NCBI GenBank assembly: GCA_022565655.1
Contig: JAIUMG010000027.1
Span: 1-17,315 of the forward strand
Source of the DNA: Alkalimonas sp.
GTDB lineage: Bacteria; Pseudomonadota; Gammaproteobacteria; Enterobacterales; Alteromonadaceae
Reading direction: 5' to 3'
Length of the DNA: 17,315 nucleotides
Below, one piece after another: positions 8,209-14,399 of the stretch. The notes beneath the pieces were generated by a model that saw only the letters and a program-made list of their open reading frames with translations, was not told the origin of the DNA and made no database searches. How positions within the stretch are numbered: the stretch's first letter is position 1; every line of letters begins with the position of its first letter. The translations under genes were made by a program, and so were the position numbers.

Positions 8209-8814
8209 CTAACTGCACTGGAATGAGCCAGGGTGTTGGTTGTTAACCAGACTTTCAAACTCCTGCGATAATACAGCAGTATTATTCTGGCTTGCAAGAT
8301 TCCATAAATAGTTTGCCATGTCGGTTGGGGTTTGCAGCGAAGGACTACTACCAATGACAGGGAAATAAATCCCATGCTGCCCATGGTAAATAGCATTCAA
8401 ATAAACAGCGGTCATGAAACGGTTTATTTTGGTTGATCCGCTGAACTCACCATTCACCTGAATCACATCACCAATTGTAATTTCGTCAACTGCTTTAGAT
8501 GGACTCAACGGTAAGTCAAAAGGTTGTCCTGGGAAAATATCAATAAAACGCTGTGACATTTCCGGAAATGCACGGCTTTGGGCGCCATTGCCATTATTGC
8601 CAAAGTATCCGGATGATTTTAAATGCAAACATTCGCCATTAGCAAAATCAGAACCATGTCCTGAAGCAACAATAGATTGAGCAATGCCACCACTACCTGC
8701 CCAGACAGAACGCGCTGGTAAAGACGCAATAACTAAGCCTGCACCGGTCCGTAGTAAAAACTTGCGGCGCCCTTGGCTTTTCAGTTGTGCATCAGATTGT
8801 TTTTGCTCTTCCAT
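8209..8814 (-). CDS. Tat-exported protein of unknown function, first gene of the HPr-rel-A cassette
   Basis: A 201-residue protein with a twin-arginine leader: GRRKFLLR at residues 15-22, a hydrophobic core to about 35 and a likely cleavage after SVWA at 36-39. The start at 8814 has AAAGGAG seven bases upstream. I do not recognise the mature domain. It is rich in Gly, Ser and Asn near 52-79 and has just two cysteines, Cys62 and Cys200. Its last residues are HPGSFQCS, ending in Ser201. There is no PEP-CTERM tail, membrane anchor or lipobox. Tat export means it folds, or is modified, in the cytoplasm before crossing the membrane, which fits a gene placed first in an operon with a PqqD-like chaperone, a kinase and a nucleotidyltransferase. 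That it is their substrate is inference. A candidate sigma-54 promoter lies about 45 bases upstream. Confidence 0.82.
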   Translation of the reverse strand: MEEQKQSDAQLKSQGRRKFLLRTGAGLVIASLPARSVWAGSGGIAQSIVASGHGSDFANGECLHLKSSGYFGNNGNGAQSRAFPEMSQRFIDIFPGQPFDLPLSPSKAVDEITIGDVIQVNGEFSGSTKINRFMTAVYLNAIYHGQHGIYFPVIGSSPSLQTPTDMANYLWNLASQNNTAVLSQEFESLVNNQHPGSFQCS

Positions 8815-8858
8815 TTAGCGACTCCTTTCAATACAACATGCTTAATACTTAAATAAGC

Positions 8859-8874
8859 TGCAATATTCACACCA
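8859..8874 (-). promoter_or_regulatory. candidate sigma-54 (-24/-12) promoter for the Tat/HPr-rel-A operon
   Basis: Read on the minus strand the element is TGGTGTGAATATTGCA. GG and GC are exactly ten bases apart, TGG and TTGCA match the consensus completely, and the G after the -24 block is kept. Transcription would start near 8848, giving a leader of about 34 bases with a strong Shine-Dalgarno. It is the best -24/-12 match I noticed in the window and the only obvious promoter in front of this operon. Confidence 0.65.
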
Positions 8875-8883
8875 TAAAAAAAA

Positions 8884-8905
8884 TAGCATATATATCAATA
8901 CGCTA
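8884..8905. repeat. imperfect inverted repeat upstream of the Tat operon promoter
   Basis: TAGCATAT and ATACGCTA form eight-base arms with one mismatch around a six-base centre, ten bases upstream of the -24 element. The same stretch also contains TATCAATACGCTA (8893-8905), one base away from the IHF consensus, and a second near match lies at 8962-8974. Either protein binding or chance in AT-rich DNA could explain it. The rest of 8906-9025 is AT-rich with no gene seen. Confidence 0.3.
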
Positions 8906-9025
8906 AAAAAATGACCGACTTCACATAGGTATCTTTGTAAAAATATTCGACAATAGTTTAATATCAACTTCTGATAACCTTTCAATAATAGCACGCTTCA
9001 TATCTAGATTGTACTTTCTTTACTC

Positions 9026-9058
9026 AAAAAAAACCCATGCACAAGCATGGGTTTTTTT
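9026..9058 (-). terminator. rho-independent terminator after the tonB2 operon
   Basis: CCCATGC at 9034-9040 pairs perfectly with GCATGGG at 9045-9051 around the loop ACAA, with A-runs on the left and seven Ts on the right. It is symmetrical and could work in both directions, but its position 35 bases after the TPR gene stop makes it the terminator of the minus-strand operon. It insulates that operon from the Tat operon downstream. Confidence 0.92.
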
Positions 9059-9092
9059 ACTGAAAGCTATAAACCATGTTATCTGATAACGT

Positions 9093-10373
9093 TTACAGGT
9101 CTACACCTTTCTGCTGGGCTTTATCTCGGATGTAGTTTTCCCAGCTACGCGCTTGCCGTGAGAACGCTGAGTCTCGGCGAGCTCGGTTGACGGCCGCTAA
9201 CGCCTGCGGGTATTGCTCCTGATAAAAGTGTGCACTTATCAGGCTCATGTGTACCCGGCCAGGGTTCTCCACATTCAACTCTAACGCTTTGTTAAATGCA
9301 GTGACTGCATCGCGATAACGCTGAATACTCAAAAAGGCTTCACCCTGACGCCGATAAGCTTCAGCATCGTTCTCTGTCTGGCCTAACTTGCCATAGAACT
9401 CTGCAGCTTTGGCATACTCACGAGCAGCCTGATAGTTGCTGGCAGTCGCCATCAGTATCTGCCGGTTTTCTGGAATCACACCCGCACGGATCTGCCGGTC
9501 AAAGGTATCTGCTGCTTTAAATGGAATCTCATTATTAGCAAACATCTGACCTAGCGTTAGATAATGCTGCCGAGTTTCTATGTACCCAAGCAGATTGGCT
9601 ACCCGTAAAGCGGACAATGCTTTCTCAAACTGCTCTTGCATCTGATAAGTGTTTCCCAGATAAAACCACCACTGGCCACTTTCAGGGAAAATTTGCACCA
9701 TCTCTTCCAACACATTAATCGACTCAGGGATTCTCTGCGCTTCATAGAGTGCGGCAAACTTTAGCGTGTAATAAGACTCACGCGGCTCATCTGACATAGC
9801 AATCGCTTTATTGATGGGCTCTAACACCTGATCGTACTGACTCATCTGCATATACGAGCCAGCTATGCGGTAATAGGTGTCGTGCCTTTCTTCACCTGTA
9901 AAGTGCATCCAGGCACGATACGCCTCAATAGCTTGCTGGAAGTTTTCTTCCTGCAGATGTACCTGAGCGATCATCTCCAATAACTGCGACTGATCGGCAA
10001 AGCTAAGAATATCAGGTGCCGCAGCACGTTTCAGATACTCTAATGCTCTGGTCATATCTTCGCCAATAATCACGAGAAACTGGCCAAGGTAGCGATCCAC
10101 AAAAGCGCGGTCGAAATCTGAGCTGGTGCGAGCACCTTCCAGAATAGCCAAGCCTTCCTTCACCTGATCATCCTGATAGAGTTCGAATGCCTGAGTAACC
10201 GCACGACCAGTACGCTCACTTACCGCTTGACTGCGTCGATCTTTACGCTCCTGAATCCGTTGCTGTTTTTGTGCTTCGGTTTCAGCAAAGCTAACTGGGC
10301 TGTAAAAGCCAGCACCAGCGACAGCAAACATCAAAGCCAGTGCTGAACTCAGTTTAATCAACTGTTTCATCAT
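9093..10373 (-). CDS. exported tetratricopeptide-repeat protein of the TonB2 operon
   Basis: A 426-residue protein with a signal peptide (residues 1 to about 30, ending SFAETEA), a short charged Gln/Arg-rich region and then TPR-like helical repeats from about residue 45 to 410, including YLGQF, YYRIAGSYMQM, WWFYLGNTYQM and AFNKALEL. TPR arrays bind other proteins. It is the last gene of the operon and overlaps the tonB stop by one base (TAATG); a second ATG three bases later is better spaced from the GGAGG ribosome-binding site. TPR proteins at this position in TonB2/TtpC operons are common in gammaproteobacteria and probably act in the periplasm alongside the transport complex. The exact role is not known. 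Confidence 0.82.
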   Translation of the reverse strand: MMKQLIKLSSALALMFAVAGAGFYSPVSFAETEAQKQQRIQERKDRRSQAVSERTGRAVTQAFELYQDDQVKEGLAILEGARTSSDFDRAFVDRYLGQFLVIIGEDMTRALEYLKRAAAPDILSFADQSQLLEMIAQVHLQEENFQQAIEAYRAWMHFTGEERHDTYYRIAGSYMQMSQYDQVLEPINKAIAMSDEPRESYYTLKFAALYEAQRIPESINVLEEMVQIFPESGQWWFYLGNTYQMQEQFEKALSALRVANLLGYIETRQHYLTLGQMFANNEIPFKAADTFDRQIRAGVIPENRQILMATASNYQAAREYAKAAEFYGKLGQTENDAEAYRRQGEAFLSIQRYRDAVTAFNKALELNVENPGRVHMSLISAHFYQEQYPQALAAVNRARRDSAFSRQARSWENYIRDKAQQKGVDL

Positions 10374-10993
10374 TAACCTCCGGCCATATCAAGAGTAAAA
10401 TCAAGCTGAACCTGTAAACCAGTTTGCACCTGTGGACGGCCATCAACGATTTTCGGTTGATACTTCCAGCGGCGCAAAGCACGGATAGCTTCGCGGTCGA
10501 ACACACGGCGTGGTTCTGCTTCAATCACTTGTACATCACCCACACTGCCATCTTCCATAATGCTGAAGCTTAACCGTACCCAGCCTTGCAAGCCGTCACG
10601 AGCCGCTTGCACTGGATAACGTGGTTCAATCCGCACAATAGGTTGTGCATCACCATCGCGCATCAGAGCACCGGACGGATCACCGATCCCTCCTGTTGCA
10701 CCACCTAAATCCAAGCCAGGCATGTTAAAGCCTACCGAACCTGATACATCGGTGGTATCTGGTGGTGTATCCGGCACTTCCGGCGGTTGTGCCGGCGGTG
10801 GCGGTGGCGGTGGCGGCGGTGGACGACGCACTTGCGTGTCCATATCTGGCGGTGTTGTGTTCACTTCTATAACAATCCGCTCTTGCTCATCAACCCGACG
10901 CTCCCCGGTCCCTTTGACCAGGGTCGCCATTAACAAGAACAATAGAAACGTTACCACAGCACCAAGAATAAGCGATGTTATGAAACGTGCCAT
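10373..10993 (-). CDS. tonB2: TonB2-family energy transducer
   Basis: I place the start at ATG 10993, four bases after the exbD stop, giving 206 residues, the usual size of TonB2-type proteins. An upstream in-frame start at 11032 lies inside exbD and lacks support. Residues 5-26 form the single membrane anchor, residues 56-80 a proline-rich spacer with ten consecutive prolines (58-67), and 118-202 the TonB C-terminal domain with the characteristic RIEPRYP and GWVRLSFSI segments. The protein links proton motive force from ExbB2/ExbD2 to TonB-dependent outer-membrane receptors. The spacer is short compared with E. coli TonB. A Gly-rich linker (roughly 84-105) separates it from the C-terminal domain. 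Confidence 0.92.
   Translation of the reverse strand: MARFITSLILGAVVTFLLFLLMATLVKGTGERRVDEQERIVIEVNTTPPDMDTQVRRPPPPPPPPPPAQPPEVPDTPPDTTDVSGSVGFNMPGLDLGGATGGIGDPSGALMRDGDAQPIVRIEPRYPVQAARDGLQGWVRLSFSIMEDGSVGDVQVIEAEPRRVFDREAIRALRRWKYQPKIVDGRPQVQTGLQVQLDFTLDMAGG
10793..10822. repeat. CCN trinucleotide repeat encoding ten prolines in TonB2
   Basis: Ten proline codons (CCA/CCG, largely alternating) form a GGCGGT-like microsatellite on the plus strand. Such a repeat could vary in length by slippage without changing frame, altering the TonB spacer. It also creates a long open frame on the opposite strand that is not a gene. Confidence 0.8.
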
Positions 10994-10997
10994 AGTA

Positions 10998-11396
10998 TCA
11001 CTGCTCCCCGGCGATCGTGATAATGTAATCACCTGCCGCTTTGATTTGATCCATGACTTCCATCACCCGACCATGCTGGGTTTCTTTGTCAGCCTGGATA
11101 ATAATGGTATCAGTCGGTGACTCTGCAACCAGACGTTCAATGTTTGCAGCAACCCGCTCGACATCAACCATACGACGATCCATCCAGATTTCGCCATTAG
11201 GACGAATAGCGATAAAGATGGTTGCACTTGGTTTTTGTTGAGCCTGAGTCGACTCAGGCTTATTGACATCAATACCGGCTTCCTTAACGAAAGAGGTCGT
11301 CACAATAAAGAATATCAACATAATGAAAACGATATCCATCATCGGCGTAATGTCGATTTGGGCCTCGTCGTCTTCACGAATACGTTTACGTGCCAT
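10998..11396 (-). CDS. exbD2: ExbD2 biopolymer transport protein
   Basis: A 132-residue ExbD/TolR protein with a short charged cytoplasmic N-terminus, a single membrane helix (about 22-40) carrying the proton-pathway Asp21 in ITPMMDIVF, and a periplasmic domain to the end. With ExbB2 and the TtpC-like protein it forms the proton-driven motor for TonB2. It starts 12 bases after the exbB2 stop, and tonB2 follows 4 bases after its own stop. Confidence 0.94.
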   Translation of the reverse strand: MARKRIREDDEAQIDITPMMDIVFIMLIFFIVTTSFVKEAGIDVNKPESTQAQQKPSATIFIAIRPNGEIWMDRRMVDVERVAANIERLVAESPTDTIIIQADKETQHGRVMEVMDQIKAAGDYIITIAGEQ

Positions 11397-11408
11397 AAAA
11401 ATCTCTCT

Positions 11409-11936
11409 TTAATGATGCGGTAAGCTGTCAACCAAGCTGGCTTTTTCGCGCTTCGCTTTGATTTCCAACCGTGAACTGAAGAAGAGCCCGGATAACGCTG
11501 CAACCATACCTGACATTGTCGGGATAGTTGCCATCGAAATACCCGATGCCATGGTTCTTGGGTTACCTGTACCCTGGGTTGCCATTACGTCGAATACAGC
11601 AATCATCCCGGTAACAGTTCCCAATAGTCCGATTAACGGGCACATGGCGACCAATGTTTTGATCAACAGCATATGCTGGTCGATTCTGTTTCCTGCTTCA
11701 GAAATCCAGGTATCACGAATTTTATGAGCATACCAAGAGGTGGTGTCCTCTCTGGCATCCCAGCGGGCAATAATTGCTTTTTTCTCTTTCGGGAAAACCG
11801 CTTTCAGATACCAATAGCGCTCTAGCATTAAAAACCACATAATGAAGAGCACCAGGGCGACAACGTACAGTACGTTGCCCCCGGTATGAATAAAATCCTG
11901 TACCGATTCCCACAGCTCAATTAGCTGGAGCATCAT
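11409..11936 (-). CDS. exbB2: ExbB2, MotA/TolQ/ExbB proton channel protein
   Basis: A 175-residue protein of the short ExbB2 kind, with a membrane helix near 22-40 and two more at roughly 92-117 and 134-152. The family signature CPLIGLLGTVTGMI is in the second helix and a Thr/Gly-rich third helix follows. The start overlaps the stop of the preceding gene by one base (TAATG), so the two are translationally coupled. It pairs with ExbD2 to use proton flow for TonB2. The basic C-terminal tail is cytoplasmic. Confidence 0.93.
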   Translation of the reverse strand: MMLQLIELWESVQDFIHTGGNVLYVVALVLFIMWFLMLERYWYLKAVFPKEKKAIIARWDAREDTTSWYAHKIRDTWISEAGNRIDQHMLLIKTLVAMCPLIGLLGTVTGMIAVFDVMATQGTGNPRTMASGISMATIPTMSGMVAALSGLFFSSRLEIKAKREKASLVDSLPHH

Positions 11937-13303
11937 TAGGCCTTCTCCTTCTCCGCATGAGCAGCAACGATACCTGCACTTTGCTCATCCAGTACATGCA
12001 AAACACCTTTGGCTTTTGACGCCACGATGCTGTGGGCAAAGATCAGTGGTAATGCCGCGATCAGACCCAGAGCCGTCGTTACCAAGGCCAGTGAAATATC
12101 ACCTGCCATCAGTTTCGGGTCACCTGTACCGTACAAGGTAATGGTCTGGAAGGTCATGATCATACCGATAACGGTACCTAACAGACCCATCAGTGGTGCC
12201 ACCGCTGCGAACAGCTTGATCATCGGAATACCGCGTTCAATTTTTGGTGTCTCACGCAAAATGGCTTCATCCAACTTAAGCTCCAGGTTTTCCACATCAG
12301 CAGACTTGTTGTTGTGGTACACCTTCAGGATACGACCCAGCGGGTTGCCATCTGAAGGGTTAGACAGGTTCTTAAGCTGTGCTTTGATTTTGCCACCTAC
12401 CATGCTCAGCACAACAAAGCGCTCGATGGCAATCAGTAAACCTAATACCAACAAGAAGGTGATTAAGTAACCGACTTCTTTACCTTGGTGATAGTATTCA
12501 GACAAAGTTGCACGCTGCTGGTTCAAACGCAGGATGCTGTTGCCTTTGGTTGGGTCAACAAACAAGCTGGTCAGCGAGCCTGCACGGGCACCGTGGAAAT
12601 CAGATACAGAACTATGTATACGAGAGATAGGTGCACGGCCTAACGGCTGAAGCTGATTGGTATCAGCGTTGTAATACAGGTAATCGCTGTCAGTGGTGAC
12701 GTGGAAAGCACCAAAACGAGTAACGCGCTGGGTGCTGGTACCGCCATCCAGATTAACCACTTCGGCATCAAAGCGGGCAATTTTGCCTGACTCGGTCATT
12801 TCTGTCAGTAAAGCAACCCACAAGTCTTCCATTTCTGAAATGGTTGGTAGCTCAGTAGCTGCAGCCAAACCACGCAGTGGCTCTTCACGATTTGGATACT
12901 GTGAACTCACGATGGAAGAAGTCACTACACCAATGGCGTCAGATGCACTACCACGAACCATACCGAACAACTCACCCAAGGTGCCTTGAGCCGAGTCTAG
13001 CTCTTGCTCTTTTTGAGCAATCAGAATGTCGTTATCTGCATATTCTTTTTGCAAACGCTCACCGCGGGCTTCTTCTGCTGCTAAGGTGCGCTTGGCTTCG
13101 TTCAGGATGCGCTGTTGATCAGCACGAGCATTAATAAAGGCTTGCTCACGTTCCTGATTGACACGGCCTTCAATTTGCCGTTCACGTTTAACTTGTTCCA
13201 GAATTTCATCCAGCTTAGCAGTGCTAGCTGATACGTTGAATGCCATGCTGGCAGTAGCAGTGACCGCAGCGGCAACAATGATCGATTTAAATAGGTTTCT
13301 CAT
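11936..13303 (-). CDS. ttpC: TtpC-like ExbB with an exported coiled-coil N-terminal domain
   Basis: A 455-residue protein that joins a periplasmic region to an ExbB/TolQ domain. It has a signal peptide (1 to about 26, ending NVSA), a coiled coil rich in Glu, Gln and Arg (about 28-110), a non-helical periplasmic part (about 120-270), then membrane helices near 278-300, 363-388 and 404-428. The ExbB signature APLMGLLGTVIGMI is at 369-382. It is twice the length of ordinary ExbB. This architecture is that of TtpC, an essential partner of the TonB2 system in vibrios. It lies between the DUF3450 gene (6 bases upstream) and exbB2. The coiled coil probably reaches through the periplasm to partner proteins. 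Confidence 0.88.
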   Translation of the reverse strand: MRNLFKSIIVAAAVTATASMAFNVSASTAKLDEILEQVKRERQIEGRVNQEREQAFINARADQQRILNEAKRTLAAEEARGERLQKEYADNDILIAQKEQELDSAQGTLGELFGMVRGSASDAIGVVTSSIVSSQYPNREEPLRGLAAATELPTISEMEDLWVALLTEMTESGKIARFDAEVVNLDGGTSTQRVTRFGAFHVTTDSDYLYYNADTNQLQPLGRAPISRIHSSVSDFHGARAGSLTSLFVDPTKGNSILRLNQQRATLSEYYHQGKEVGYLITFLLVLGLLIAIERFVVLSMVGGKIKAQLKNLSNPSDGNPLGRILKVYHNNKSADVENLELKLDEAILRETPKIERGIPMIKLFAAVAPLMGLLGTVIGMIMTFQTITLYGTGDPKLMAGDISLALVTTALGLIAALPLIFAHSIVASKAKGVLHVLDEQSAGIVAAHAEKEKA

Positions 13304-13309
13304 TTATTC

Positions 13310-14083
13310 TTACTCCGCTGCGATAAGTGGTACGCGTGCCATTTCAAAGTTAATTTCACGACGGGCCATTTTGATGAAATCGCCGACACCGCTCAGGTAG
13401 CTGGCTGGCAGTTCATCCCAGCTGTTGGTCTGACGGTTCCACACCCAGGCAGAGTTGCCATCTAATGACATCGCCATCAGCGCCAAACGGCCCAGATGCA
13501 CGTAATCAACAGTTAATTCATTGCCACCCAGGTTCAGAGTACCCTGGAACGACTCCAAAGCAGAACCGTAGTTTGCTTCGATGCTGTAAGCTTCCATGAT
13601 TTGGCGATACTGCTCGGACAGCTGCACGTCAGAACGGCCCATGACATCACGCAAACGCTCGACACGTTCGATACGACGCTCGGTGCGCAATGGGATATCG
13701 TTTTTCACGAATTCTTCCAGGGCGTCAATCATTTTGAACATCAGTGGAACGGTGCCACGACGAGTGTCTTCCAGCGTGTCGATCTGGCGCTGAATGGAAT
13801 CAATCTGGCGCTGCTGATCGTTGACCAAGGTCTGCAGGAAGTCGTTGTAGACTTTCAGGCTGTCTGTTTGGTCTACCACAGTGCGATACTCACCAAGAAG
13901 CTCTTGAGTTTGCTCGTAAATCGTGTTGATTCGCTCTTGTGAGCGAACCGCTTCACGGACGATCTGGCTATTTTCCTGATGCAGTTGCTCTAATCCGGAA
14001 TTCGCTATAGCTCCGCCTGAAAAGGCGAAGGCACCAGCCAAAGCTGATGCAATAAGACTTTTACTCATTTTATTGTTAAACAT
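13310..14083 (-). CDS. DUF3450 family exported coiled-coil protein, first gene of the TonB2 operon
   Basis: I set the start at ATG 14083, which has GGGA just upstream, giving 257 residues; a TTG at 14092 and an ATG at 14068 are alternatives. A signal peptide (about 1-28, ending GGAIA) precedes a long coiled coil (about 33-120) with repeated Gln, Arg and Glu, and then a mixed domain ending in QTNSWDELPASYLSGVGD. The pattern fits DUF3450, a family usually found directly upstream of ttpC-like genes. It probably acts in the periplasm with the TonB2/TtpC complex; its molecular function is unknown to me. It opens the operon, so its promoter should lie in 14084-14240. I saw no convincing -35/-10 or Fur box there. 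Confidence 0.82.
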   Translation of the reverse strand: MFNNKMSKSLIASALAGAFAFSGGAIANSGLEQLHQENSQIVREAVRSQERINTIYEQTQELLGEYRTVVDQTDSLKVYNDFLQTLVNDQQRQIDSIQRQIDTLEDTRRGTVPLMFKMIDALEEFVKNDIPLRTERRIERVERLRDVMGRSDVQLSEQYRQIMEAYSIEANYGSALESFQGTLNLGGNELTVDYVHLGRLALMAMSLDGNSAWVWNRQTNSWDELPASYLSGVGDFIKMARREINFEMARVPLIAAE

Positions 14084-14240
14084 AGTTCCCAACCAATAAT
14101 TGCTGATTAACGTAACCTGGAGTTATTTAGGGCTTACTCACGCTACCCTTTGGCCAACCACATTAAGCACTTCAACATAGTGCGCCGACCACGAATAGAG
14201 AGCCCTGGTTAGAGGGTAAACCAACCGCATCATTGCAGCT

Positions 14241-14273
14241 AAAAAGCCCATTGTCAATACGACAACGGGCTTT
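14241..14273 (-). terminator. rho-independent terminator of the epd-pgk-fba operon
   Basis: On the minus strand AGCCCGTTGTC pairs with GACAATGGGCT around the loop GTATT, an 11-base stem with one G-U pair, followed by five Ts. It lies about 127 bases after the fba stop and 158 bases before the DUF3450 start, where it would separate the two operons. Confidence 0.85.
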
Positions 14274-14352
14274 GCTGATAATTCATCTGTTGCTTATTTA
14301 TTCATATTTTAATAATTAATATTCACAGTTAAAACTCTGCATTTTTAATTAT

Positions 14353-14371
14353 CAAACTTTATTAAAGTTTG
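14353..14371. repeat. 19-base palindrome downstream of fba
   Basis: CAAACTTTA and TAAAGTTTG are perfect complements around a single central T. As RNA it would form a weak seven-base, AT-rich stem with a five-base loop 29 bases after the fba stop; as DNA it looks like an operator. No U-tract follows. Confidence 0.45.
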
Positions 14372-14399
14372 CGAGCAAAAAAGCATCACCCAGCTCTTA

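Larger units (their letters stand above)
14084..14399. other. intergenic region between fba and the DUF3450 gene
   Basis: These 316 bases hold, from right to left, a palindrome just after fba, an AT-rich stretch, the fba terminator and about 150 bases that must contain the promoter of the DUF3450-tonB2 operon. I found no open reading frame, RNA gene, Fur box or clear sigma-70 promoter, although absence by eye is weak evidence. Confidence 0.6.

Noticed and set aside
5988..8814. A lasso-peptide or PQQ biosynthesis cluster
   Set aside because: There is no lasso cyclase, leader protease, short precursor gene or other pqq gene; only the PqqD fold and tailoring-type enzymes are shared.
10722..11120. 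Plus-strand frame with a poly-glycine tract opposite tonB2 and exbD2
   Set aside because: The glycine run is only the complement of the TonB proline repeat; the other strand encodes two well-supported proteins.
12009..12470. Open frame of 153 codons on the plus strand opposite the TtpC-like gene
   Set aside because: It mirrors the membrane-helix coding region of an established gene and has no supporting motif or ribosome-binding site that I can see.
14084..14240. Fur box or sigma-70 promoter for the TonB2 operon
   Set aside because: TonB systems are often iron-regulated, but I found no 19-base Fur-like inverted repeat and only poor -35/-10 combinations.
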